A stretch of 6,472 nucleotides of DNA from contig CANBUF010000120.1 of NCBI GenBank assembly GCA_947372575.1, positions 1-6,472 of the forward strand, read 5' to 3'. The stretch comes from Alcaligenaceae bacterium (lineage in GTDB: Bacteria; Pseudomonadota; Gammaproteobacteria; Burkholderiales; Burkholderiaceae). Both the position numbers and the translations under genes were made by a program. The notes beneath the pieces were generated by a model that saw nothing but the letters and a program-made list of their open reading frames with translations, made no database searches and was not told where the DNA came from. Below, one piece after another: positions 1 to 5,369 of this stretch. Within the stretch, counting starts at the first letter, position 1. Each line of letters begins with the position of its first letter.

Positions 1-286
1 AGCACACCGCAATCTGTTTTCCGGCACCTTTGAAATAAAACAGTCTGAAATTACCTTTGATTAGTTCATAAATACCCAGTTCTTTGCTGGCTTCATGACT
101 CCAACCTGATGGTATTGCCTGAAAACCATGTTCAGCTATGTGCACGAGCATATGAAAAAACCCAGCTCTCACAGATTTTGTTTGCTTGTCATCGCTGGTC
201 AAAAAAGCCTCAACCAGGCATAGATCACCGTCCATGACAGCCACAATCTCAAACTTATCAGTGGCGGCTAATGCCTTGAGCCTCAT
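1..286 (-). CDS. Gp49/HigB-like (RelE-superfamily) toxin, 3' end cut by window edge
   Basis: The reading frame starts at an ATG at 284-286 and stays open for 95 codons to the window edge, so the C-terminus is missing. The protein reads MRLKALAATDKFEIVAV, then MDGDLCLVEAFL (about residues 18-29), a helical middle, then GIYELIKGNFRLFYF (about 71-85) and KQIAVC (90-95). This order (short first strand, an acidic 'DG.C...EFL'-like segment, two helices, then 'G(I)YEL....RLFYF......VC' strands) matches the phage Gp49-like/HigB toxin family, which are mRNA interferases of the RelE/ParE fold. Family members usually end soon after with a 'HGF.KKTQK'-type basic tail of about 20 residues. In HigBA-type modules an Xre-type antitoxin gene normally follows the toxin, which here would lie left of the window. 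An in-frame TAA sits 11 codons upstream of the ATG, limiting the start. No strong ribosome site is visible. Family call fairly confident; toxicity and partner are inferred. Confidence 0.72.
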   Translation of the reverse strand, partial: MRLKALAATDKFEIVAVMDGDLCLVEAFLTSDDKQTKSVRAGFFHMLVHIAEHGFQAIPSGWSHEASKELGIYELIKGNFRLFYFKGAGKQIAVC

Positions 287-310
287 ATTGTCAACCCATA
301 GGTTAACAAT
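287..310. promoter_or_regulatory. Operator-like inverted repeat at the toxin start
   Basis: Two 10-base arms, ATTGTCAACC (287-296) and GGTTAACAAT (301-310), are inverted repeats with one mismatch and a 4-base spacer. The repeat touches the toxin start codon at 284-286. On the minus strand a perfect TTGACA hexamer (312-317) and a GACAAT element (287-292, four of six matches to TATAAT) are 17 bases apart, so the repeat lies across the spacer and the -10-like element. Antitoxins of HigA/Xre type repress their own operon by binding such palindromes. One conflict is that this promoter would begin transcription just inside the annotated ORF. So either the mRNA is nearly leaderless, a different promoter is used, or the hexamers are fortuitous. 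The repeat is directly seen; its role is inferred. Confidence 0.5.
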
Positions 311-911
311 GTCAAGTTACCTAGATGGGCACCGTAAGTGACTCTAAAAATACTAAGTTTTAAAAAGTGAAACACTCAGAATTCTCTTTGTTATAGGGCG
401 CTGGAAACACCATACAGGGCCACAACGCTGCAAAAGAGTTAGCTCCAGCATTGACAATTGCTACTCTAGAGTCATGGGGGTACGCCGATACGTCATTGCC
501 TGAAAAACCACTAGAGTGTTTTTAAGGGTTGTTTAGAGCTACCATCCTACATCACATTTATTGATGAAATAAAAGACCGCATGCAATCGGTCAACTATAT
601 AAGATTAGGACGAACCCTCGTCAATGCAACATTTCACTCTAGAGCTAACGATTTCCAGCTTAAGAGGAGTTGCCCCCCTGAAGCTAGGCATTCTAGTTGG
701 GTGGTGCCGCTGGTCAGGGCAGGAATCTCACCTGGCCATCTTCGTATTATTAGTACGACGTCTTTGCTGACCACCGGCCAACGGACACCGAAATTCATTG
801 TAGTCAGCTATCAAATGTTTGCAAATAGATTCAATTTCAAACACTACTAAACCAATTAAGGTGTCTAACATCTAAACTTGCCTACACCCGCGCCTACATG
901 ACTCAGAAATG
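311..911. other. Gene-poor, AT-richer stretch between toxin and tRNA
   Basis: About 600 bases carry no gene that I can support. Three short open frames occur: plus 397-525 (42 codons, no start codon), plus 581-850 (89 codons) and minus 634-798 (54 codons). None has a good ribosome site or a family signature that I recognise. Small palindromes are present, such as ACTCTAGAGT at 463-472 and a weak A/T-armed hairpin at 503-523, plus a larger inverted repeat listed separately. The composition differs from the metabolic genes to the right. Together with its place downstream of a tRNA gene and beside a toxin gene, this is compatible with decayed accessory DNA. No copy of the tRNA 3' end is visible here, so an attachment site cannot be claimed. 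Confidence 0.5.
706..778. repeat. Inverted repeat with two mutually exclusive pairings
   Basis: The 12-base arm GCCGCTGGTCAG (706-717) is complementary to CTGACCACCGGC (767-778) at 11 of 12 positions, with 49 bases between. Part of the left arm, TGGTCAGG (711-718), can instead pair with CCTGGCCA (731-738), giving an 8-bp stem (one G-T) with a 12-base loop. The two foldings cannot coexist, as in attenuators and structured RNAs, but there is no adjacent gene on either strand that it would obviously control. I do not recognise a known RNA family. It may be a remnant of a mobile element or chance. Confidence 0.25.
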
Positions 912-947
912 AAAAACGGGCTTGAAGGCTAATTGCCTGCAAACCCG
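912..947 (-). terminator. Rho-independent terminator of the tRNA gene
   Basis: Ten bases beyond the tRNA CCA end, the minus strand carries a 13-bp stem (arms 935-947 and 917-929) with one wobble and one mismatch, a 5-base loop (930-934), and then five consecutive T residues (912-916). Stem, short loop and T-tract are all in the right order for intrinsic termination of the minus-strand tRNA transcript. Confidence 0.8.
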
Positions 948-956
948 CATATTCAC

Positions 957-1033
957 TGGTGGCGCATCCCTGATTCGAACAGGGGACCTTCGGATTATGA
1001 TTCCGCTGCTCTAACCGACTGAGCTAATGCGCC
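957..1033 (-). tRNA. tRNA-Met (anticodon CAT), elongator type
   Basis: The 77-base gene folds fully. The acceptor stem is GGCGCAT (1027-1033) with ATGCGCC (961-967). The D-arm is GCTC/GAGC, with the loop AGTCGGTTA. The anticodon loop is ATCATAA, with CAT at 997-999. The T-arm is CCCTG-TTCGAAT-CAGGG. Discriminator A is at 960 and CCA is encoded at 957-959. It lacks the initiator's unpaired first position, so it is not tRNA-fMet. The remaining ambiguity is elongator Met versus Ile2, whose CAT is modified to lysidine. The 'GCGGAATCATAATCCG' anticodon arm resembles proteobacterial elongator Met, so I prefer Met. The outermost anticodon-stem pair (27-43) is a G-A mismatch. The gene stands alone with its own promoter and terminator signals. 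Confidence 0.93.
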
Positions 1034-1067
1034 ATCCCTTCGACTGCCTGAACAACCGAAGTCCAAA

Positions 1068-1076
1068 ATTCTAGCA
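1068..1076 (-). promoter_or_regulatory. Extended -10 element upstream of the tRNA
   Basis: On the minus strand the sequence TGC-TAGAAT gives a five-of-six -10 hexamer (1068-1073) with the TG of an extended -10 one base upstream. Transcription would start near 1061, leaving a leader of about 27 bases before the tRNA 5' end at 1033, a normal distance. No good -35 hexamer is seen at 16-18 bases upstream, which an extended -10 can tolerate. Confidence 0.45.
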
Positions 1077-1082
1077 TTTTTT

Positions 1083-1109
1083 GACGAAGTTCGCATCCCG
1101 TGCGAGTCA
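1083..1109. promoter_or_regulatory. Imperfect inverted repeat upstream of the amidohydrolase operon
   Basis: A perfect 5-bp hairpin TCGCA (1091-1095) / TGCGA (1101-1105) around the loop TCCCG is flanked by outer halves GAC (1083-1085) and GTC (1106-1108). It lies in the divergent region between the tRNA promoter and the amidohydrolase start at 1171, about 60 bases upstream of that start. This is a possible regulator site, but I could not place a convincing plus-strand promoter next to it. Weak call. Confidence 0.2.
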
Positions 1110-1170
1110 TCTACATGTCAAAATACTCAAAACCCCTGCCGGGTAACGAAAATAACCAAGAGACTCGACC

Positions 1171-2037
1171 ATGATAGAACCGATTCTGACCTATATGCGC
1201 ACCCCTTCGGAGGCAAAATTCAAGCTGCCGGTGGGTGCGGCCGACACGCATGTCCATATTTTTGGCCCGAATAACGTATTTCCTTATGCAGAGACCCGTA
1301 GCTTTACGCCCGTTGATGCACCCAAGGAGGCACTCTTTGCCTGGCACAAAAAAATGGGCATTGACCGCTGCGTGATCGTCAATACGCTCTTGCATGGTTA
1401 TGACAATAGCGTTGTCGAGGATGCCATGCGTACCGCTAAAGGACGCTACCTGGGCATCGCCCTGGTGCAGATCGATGTCTCGAATGCCGAACTCAAGCGC
1501 CTCGCTCAGGTGGGCTTCAGAGGCGTGCGCTTCCATTTCATGCCCGGCTACAAGGTGCATGAGTCACCCGAGCAGATCATCGCGCTGACCAAACGCCTGG
1601 AACCACTCGGCATGCACTTGCAACTGCAACTGCACGCCCAGTATGCAAAAGAACTCATGCCTGTACTCAAGCAATCCGCCGTCACTGTCGTGATGGATCA
1701 CATGGGGCGCGTCGATGCCCGCCTCGGTATCGAACATGAACATTTCCAGGACTTCTGCCGGTTGCTCGAGCTCCCCGGCTTTATGGTCAAAGTCAGCGGT
1801 ATCGACTGCATCGATCCCACTCCCCCTTATGCGCAAGGCATTACATTTGCCCGGCATTTAGTACGTAACTACCCTGACCGCTGTGTCTGGGGCAGTGACT
1901 GGCCACATCCTAACCATACCCATGTGCCTGATGATGGCGTACTGGTCGATTCGCTAGCCGCGATCGCGCCTAAGCCTGACGTCCTGCATCAGTTACTGGT
2001 CGACAACCCACAACGCCTCTACCGCTTTTCTGCCTGA
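1171..2037 (+). CDS. LigI-like amidohydrolase (COG3618), probable lactonase
   Basis: The 288-residue product belongs to the amidohydrolase-2 family that includes 2-pyrone-4,6-dicarboxylate lactonase (LigI), L-fuconolactonase and galactarolactone isomerase. These are TIM-barrel enzymes that mostly open lactones. Visible signatures are the N-terminal ADTHVHIFGP (D25, H27, H29), RGVRFHF (117-123), H155 on a mid-barrel strand, MDHMGRVD (175-182), and WGSDWPHPN (240-248), in which D243 would be the catalytic Asp. The C-terminal LLVDNPQRLYRF is also typical. Length and start fit the family, and a modest AAGAG lies 8 bases before the ATG. The SDR gene follows after 11 bases, so the two are surely co-transcribed. 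LigI itself works without a bound metal, and the same may hold here. The exact substrate cannot be read from the sequence: a pyrone dicarboxylate, a sugar lactone or another lactone are all possible. Acts in the cytoplasm, since no signal peptide is seen. Confidence 0.88.
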   Translation: MIEPILTYMRTPSEAKFKLPVGAADTHVHIFGPNNVFPYAETRSFTPVDAPKEALFAWHKKMGIDRCVIVNTLLHGYDNSVVEDAMRTAKGRYLGIALVQIDVSNAELKRLAQVGFRGVRFHFMPGYKVHESPEQIIALTKRLEPLGMHLQLQLHAQYAKELMPVLKQSAVTVVMDHMGRVDARLGIEHEHFQDFCRLLELPGFMVKVSGIDCIDPTPPYAQGITFARHLVRNYPDRCVWGSDWPHPNHTHVPDDGVLVDSLAAIAPKPDVLHQLLVDNPQRLYRFSA

Positions 2038-2048
2038 AGGAAAATAAA

Positions 2049-2849
2049 ATGACTGGTCGTATTCAAGATAAAGTTGCCCTGATTATTGGTGCAGGTTCGG
2101 TTGGACCGGGCTGGGGGAATGGTCGGGCGATTGCCACACGTTTTGCCGAAGAAGGTGCAAAAATTTTCGGTGTGGACCGCAACCTCGAGCAGATGAAAGA
2201 AACCATCGAACGCGTTCAGGGTGCTGGCGCCGAAATTGAAACTGCCTTTTGTGACGTGACCTCACACCAGAGCATCAAGGACGCCGTCGCCGCTTGCATG
2301 GCGCGCTTTGGCCGCATCGATATTCTGGTCAATAACGTCGGCGGCTCAGCTGCGGGCGGCCCGGTCGAGATGTCAGAAGAGGTTTGGGATTCACAGGTCG
2401 ACACAAATCTCAAAAGCGTATTCCTTGCGTGTAAACACGTGTTGCCCATCATGGAACAGCAAGGCAGCGGCGCCATCGTGAATATGGCCTCTACTTCAGG
2501 AACACGCTGGACCGGTTCGGCTCAGGTTGCCTACGCGGCGACCAAGGCAGGCGTGATACAGATGTCAAAAGTCATCGCGATTCAATACGCAAAGAAAGGC
2601 ATTCGGGTCAACACCATCATCCCGGGACAGTTGCACACCCCAATGGTTGAGGTTCGCCTCGCGGGACAGCGTGCAGGCGGAGATGTCGCCAAAATACTGG
2701 AGCAACGTCAGGCGCGCATCCCACTGCCCTTCATGGGCGATGGACGCGATACGGCCAACGCAGCGCTATACCTGGCGTCAGACGAAGCGCGCTTTGTGAC
2801 AGGGACAGAAATCGTGGTAGATGGCGGTATGTCTGTTCGCTGCGGCTGA
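2049..2849 (+). CDS. SDR-family NAD(P)-dependent oxidoreductase
   Basis: This is a classical short-chain dehydrogenase/reductase of 266 residues. The cofactor loop is unusually long, GAGSVGPGWGNGRA (14-27), instead of the compact GxxxGxG. An acidic residue (D43, in FGVDRN) after the second strand suggests NAD preference. Further motifs are CDV (68-70), NNVGG (95-99), the catalytic tetrad N120, S148, Y162 and K166 (YAATK), and the C-terminal FVTGTEIVVDGG. All catalytic residues are present. Translation is well set: AAGGA (2037-2041) sits 7 bases before the ATG and overlaps the stop codon of the amidohydrolase. Coupled expression with a lactonase suggests that it oxidises a hydroxy or cyclic-hemiacetal substrate to a lactone or ketone; that is inference. 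The protein ends in MSVRCG, and the same hexapeptide with stop is encoded again 14 bases downstream. Confidence 0.9.
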   Translation: MTGRIQDKVALIIGAGSVGPGWGNGRAIATRFAEEGAKIFGVDRNLEQMKETIERVQGAGAEIETAFCDVTSHQSIKDAVAACMARFGRIDILVNNVGGSAAGGPVEMSEEVWDSQVDTNLKSVFLACKHVLPIMEQQGSGAIVNMASTSGTRWTGSAQVAYAATKAGVIQMSKVIAIQYAKKGIRVNTIIPGQLHTPMVEVRLAGQRAGGDVAKILEQRQARIPLPFMGDGRDTANAALYLASDEARFVTGTEIVVDGGMSVRCG

Positions 2850-2884
2850 ACTTTTTATTAAACATGTCGGTTCGTTGCGGTTAA
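2829..2884 (+). repeat. Duplicated SDR tail: two synonymous copies of MSVRCG-stop
   Basis: The last seven codons of the SDR (2829-2849) read Met-Ser-Val-Arg-Cys-Gly-stop. At 2864-2884, after a 14-base spacer, the same peptide and stop are encoded again. The copies match at 17 of 21 bases, and all four differences are at synonymous positions: TCT/TCG, CGC/CGT, GGC/GGT and TGA/TAA. The SDR frame is already closed, so the second copy is outside the gene and begins with its own ATG. A purely synonymous pattern suggests that the second copy is the tail of a once-functional related SDR gene left after deletion or allele replacement, rather than a recent slip duplication. Confidence 0.6.
2835..2856 (+). 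terminator. Weak hairpin plus T5 at the SDR end
   Basis: GTTCG (2835-2839) can pair with TGAAC (2847-2851), one G-T pair included, around a 7-base loop and is followed by five T residues (2852-2856). The hairpin includes the SDR stop codon. The stem is short, so termination would be partial at best. It may reduce read-through into the receptor gene. Confidence 0.22.
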
Positions 2885-2976
2885 GGGTTTTTGAACATCT
2901 CAGTCAGTCGCGTGTCGCGCACGTTTAGTCGTAGATGTGTGCAACAACGCAACCATTATTTAAAAACGAAGACACC

Positions 2977-3969
2977 ATGAAAAAAAATACACAGACAAAA
3001 CACTTCGCTGCCACGTCGAAATTCCTGGCAACAATGCTGGGTGCGACAGTGATTGCACTGACCTCACTATGTGCATCGGCGCAAAACAAATCCATCAGAA
3101 TGATCGTTGCATTTCCACCAGGAGGGCCGGTGGATTTTGTCGCACGCAGCATCAGTGATACGCTAGGCAAAGAACTTGGCCAAACCGTGATTGTTGAAAA
3201 CAAGCCAGGCGCGAATGGCATCATTGCAGCCGAATATGTCATCAAGTCGCCACCAGATGGCTCTGTGATCTGGTTTACAAGTGCGGGAGCGGTCGCAATC
3301 AACCCAGGTCTCTACCCTAAACTGCCCTACAACCCACTAACGGACTTGGCACCCATCTCTCTGGTGTCGCGTAACGATGAGTTGCTCGTGGTCAATCCAA
3401 AGAACCCCGCCACGGGTCCCGGGGATTTTGTGGGTAACGCACTCAAGCAACGCACCACAATGGCGTCCTCTGGTATGGGTAGCGTGCCACATTTAGCTTC
3501 CGCGCTACTTGGTGACGCCACCAAAGCTCAGCTTGTAGACGTCCCTTACAAAGGTGCGGCACCCGCAATCACTGATGTGATGGCGGGCCATGTCGATGCA
3601 TTCTTTGGTGATGTGCCTGGACTGATCAACAACATCCGTGCGGGCAAATTAAAACCTATCGCCATGGCTGCAGATCAACGACATCCTTTACTGCCAGACG
3701 TAAAAACTTTTAAAGAAATTGGTATAGAAGGCGTCGACTCCGACAACTGGTATGCGCTGTTTACTGCCAAAGACACACCGGCTGCGATGATCGATCGGCT
3801 CAATCAAGCGGTGGTGCGCACACTGGATAATCCAGAAGTTAAAAAACGACTTCTGGACTCAGGCACCCTACCCGCGAGCTCAACCCCCGCCGAACTCGGT
3901 GCACTCCTCCAGAAAGACACCGCAAAGTGGACCCGCGTGATTCGCGAAAAAAACATTCAACCTGATTAA
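2977..3969 (+). CDS. Bug-family (TctC-like) periplasmic solute receptor
   Basis: The product is a periplasmic binding protein of the tripartite tricarboxylate transporter type, 330 residues from the preferred start. It has a Sec signal peptide: basic MKKNTQTKH, a hydrophobic segment about 16-31, and an A-S-A cleavage site at residue 35. The family hallmarks follow: IVAFPPGGPVDFVAR (43-57), VENKPGANG (73-81), SSGMGSVPHL (164-173), DVPYKGAAPAITDVMAGHVD (188-207) and LLPDVKTFKEIGI (238-250). Bug proteins bind small carboxylates or related acids through the two loops at about 46-53 and 164-170. An upstream in-frame ATG at 2935 would add 14 residues before the signal peptide and has no ribosome site, so ATG 2977 is used, with only a modest ACGAAG before it. 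No TctA or TctB gene is in the window; orphan receptors are common in this family. It sits 127 bases after the SDR, in the same direction, so its ligand may be the substrate or product of that pathway. Confidence 0.92.
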   Translation: MKKNTQTKHFAATSKFLATMLGATVIALTSLCASAQNKSIRMIVAFPPGGPVDFVARSISDTLGKELGQTVIVENKPGANGIIAAEYVIKSPPDGSVIWFTSAGAVAINPGLYPKLPYNPLTDLAPISLVSRNDELLVVNPKNPATGPGDFVGNALKQRTTMASSGMGSVPHLASALLGDATKAQLVDVPYKGAAPAITDVMAGHVDAFFGDVPGLINNIRAGKLKPIAMAADQRHPLLPDVKTFKEIGIEGVDSDNWYALFTAKDTPAAMIDRLNQAVVRTLDNPEVKKRLLDSGTLPASSTPAELGALLQKDTAKWTRVIREKNIQPD

Positions 3970-3977
3970 TACTCCGA

Positions 3978-4014
3978 GGCTGAACAGAACATGGATAAAC
4001 AATGGAGTTCAGCC
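3978..4014. terminator. Inverted repeat between convergent genes
   Basis: GGCTGAAC (3978-3985) and GTTCAGCC (4007-4014) form a perfect 8-bp stem with a 21-base loop. It lies in the 66-base gap between the receptor gene ending at 3969 and the minus-strand peptidase ending at 4036. A further TGTTCAG (4016-4022) competes for the left arm. The position suits a two-way terminator, but the loop is long and no T-tract follows on either strand, so the call is weak. Confidence 0.3.
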
Positions 4015-4035
4015 GTGTTCAGTCATCCTCAGCAT

Positions 4036-5277
4036 TCAGGCTGCCATCATATCCAAGCAAGTCCTGGCAATGACCTTGGTTGCACGACGCAGGTCTTCGA
4101 GTTCGAGACGTTCGTCTGGTTGTTTGGCCCGGCTTTCTTCGACCGTGCGTGGACCGGCGCCATACAGCACGACCGGGATCCCTGCTTCGCAATACAGTCT
4201 TGCATCGGCGTAAAGCGGTGTGCCACACGCAGGGACCTTTTCACCAAACAACAGCTCAGCGTGCTGCTGTAATGCATGGACCAAGCCAGTACTACCTGGC
4301 AACGGTTTAAGCGCACGGGCAAGCAGCAAGCGTTTGGTTTCGACCTGAATACCGGGCAAGGCCTTCCAGACCTGATCAATCGTCGCACGAATACTCTGTT
4401 CAACCTGAGCGGGGTCCTCTTCGGGGATCATGCGACGATCCAGTTTAAGGACCACCTTACCCGGAATCACATTGGTATTGGTGCCGCCCTCTATCCATCC
4501 AATATTCAGATAAGGATGATTAATCCCAGGCACCGTGCTTTGTATGGACTTATAGTCTTCGTTCAGTGCGTAGAGCGCATTCATAATCTTGACAGCCGCC
4601 TGCAAGGCGTCTACCCCTGAGGTCGGTACCGCAGCATGTCCCATCTTGCCGTGCACAGTCACCTCGAATTGCAAGCAACCATTGTGCGCCGTAATGATCT
4701 GATAACTAAACCCTGCGGCAATTGCAATGTCGGGTTTAGTCAGGTGATTTTTAAGTAACCAGCCTGGGCCAAGTTCTCCACCGAACTCTTCGTCATACGT
4801 AAACTGCAATTCAATCCTGCCTGCAAGTGGCACGCCTAGCGCCTCAAGTGCACGCACTGCAAAGACGTATGTAGAAAAATCACATTTACTGACCGCTGCT
4901 GCACGTCCATATATGCGGCCGTCATGAATTTCGCCAGCATAAGGCGGAAAGGTCCAGCCATCGCCTGGGGGCACGACATCACCGTGCGCGTTCAACGCCA
5001 GGGTCTTACCGCCCTGCCCGTACTGACGCTTGACGATCAGATTAGTGATCGATTCAAGTCCTGCGGCATGCACAATGTCCTGCGGCACGGCATGAGGCAC
5101 GGCCTGCATGTCAAACGATTTCAACAGTTCTGCTGTATGCAACGCATGGGGCGTGTTATTGCCGGGCGGCGTATCCGTCGGCACCTGGATCACAGCCTGA
5201 AGAAATTTAACCTGTTCATCAAAATGCTGATCAATCCATTGATCGAGTTTTGCGTAGAGTTCTGTTTTATCGTTCAT
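4036..5277 (-). CDS. M20-family (ArgE/DapE-like) hydrolase with altered metal site
   Basis: This 413-residue protein has the M20 fold: an N-terminal catalytic domain, a dimerisation domain (about 200-310, including GKMGHAAVPTSGVDAL at 210-225), and a return to the catalytic domain. LNAHGDVVPPGDGW (95-108) keeps the first metal His H98 and catalytic-site D100, and YDEEFGG (161-167) keeps the glutamate pair E163-E164. Other canonical ligands differ. The bridging Asp of GRGxxDxKG is V129 (GRAAAVSKCD). The Glu of the following 'GEP' segment is F190 (AAGFSYQ). The His of the C-terminal 'AHxPDE' is K385 (AKQPDE). Relatives hydrolyse N-acyl amino acids or dipeptides with two zinc ions. This one may use one metal, a shifted ligand (D133 is close) or a different chemistry. 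The start has only a weak ribosome site. It lies 92 bases downstream of a second M20-type gene on the same strand. Substrate unknown. Confidence 0.82.
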   Translation of the reverse strand: MNDKTELYAKLDQWIDQHFDEQVKFLQAVIQVPTDTPPGNNTPHALHTAELLKSFDMQAVPHAVPQDIVHAAGLESITNLIVKRQYGQGGKTLALNAHGDVVPPGDGWTFPPYAGEIHDGRIYGRAAAVSKCDFSTYVFAVRALEALGVPLAGRIELQFTYDEEFGGELGPGWLLKNHLTKPDIAIAAGFSYQIITAHNGCLQFEVTVHGKMGHAAVPTSGVDALQAAVKIMNALYALNEDYKSIQSTVPGINHPYLNIGWIEGGTNTNVIPGKVVLKLDRRMIPEEDPAQVEQSIRATIDQVWKALPGIQVETKRLLLARALKPLPGSTGLVHALQQHAELLFGEKVPACGTPLYADARLYCEAGIPVVLYGAGPRTVEESRAKQPDERLELEDLRRATKVIARTCLDMMAA

Positions 5278-5306
5278 ATTCTAGGTATGGTTATTCTGAT
5301 CTGGCT

Positions 5307-5312
5307 ATTAAA
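5307..5312 (-). promoter_or_regulatory. Candidate -10 in AT-rich leader of the M20 gene
   Basis: On the minus strand TTTAAT (5307-5312) matches five of six -10 bases and lies 29 bases before the M20 start codon, inside a very AT-rich tract (about 5306-5335). No good -35 is spaced correctly; a TTGAAA further upstream is too close to this hexamer. The AT-rich tract right after a possible terminator suggests that the gene has its own promoter. Confidence 0.28.
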
Positions 5313-5328
5313 AAAATTATTTTCAAGT

Positions 5329-5363
5329 AAAAATTGGGCGTGCACTAAACATTGTGTGCGCGC
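5329..5363 (-). terminator. Possible intrinsic terminator after the allantoate-hydrolase-like gene
   Basis: On the minus strand, six bases past the stop codon at 5370-5372, GCGCGCAC (5356-5363) and GTGCACGC (5338-5345) form an 8-bp stem with one C-A mismatch and a 10-base loop. Four bases later comes TTTTT (5329-5333). Position and order fit an intrinsic terminator, though the mismatch and the gap before the T-run weaken it. Confidence 0.4.
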
Positions 5364-5369
5364 TCAATC

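Noticed and set aside
503..523. Hairpin with A-run and T-run (AAAAAC...GTTTTT)
   Set aside because: Mostly A-T pairs with only four pairs of mixed stem, and no gene ends next to it.
397..525. 42-codon plus-strand frame without start codon
   Set aside because: Possible C-terminal remnant, but too short and unrecognised to call a pseudogene; kept only as part of the accessory-DNA finding.
634..798. 54-codon minus-strand frame starting MNFGVRWPVVSKDVVLI
   Set aside because: It reads somewhat like a protein, but has no ribosome site, an in-frame stop four codons upstream and no known signature; it may be chance.
581..850. 89-codon plus-strand open frame
   Set aside because: No ribosome site, unnatural composition rich in Arg and Ser, no recognisable family, and it overlaps an equally open minus-strand frame.
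957..985. Attachment-site repeat of the tRNA 3' end
   Set aside because: No second copy of the tRNA 3' segment was found elsewhere in the window.
2897..2912. Possible third degenerate copy of the SDR tail repeat
   Set aside because: About 11 of 16 bases match and it does not encode MSVRCG; similarity is close to what chance allows.
2935..2976. Upstream ATG of the Bug receptor frame
   Set aside because: It would place 14 extra residues before a clean signal peptide and has no ribosome site; the start at 2977 fits better.
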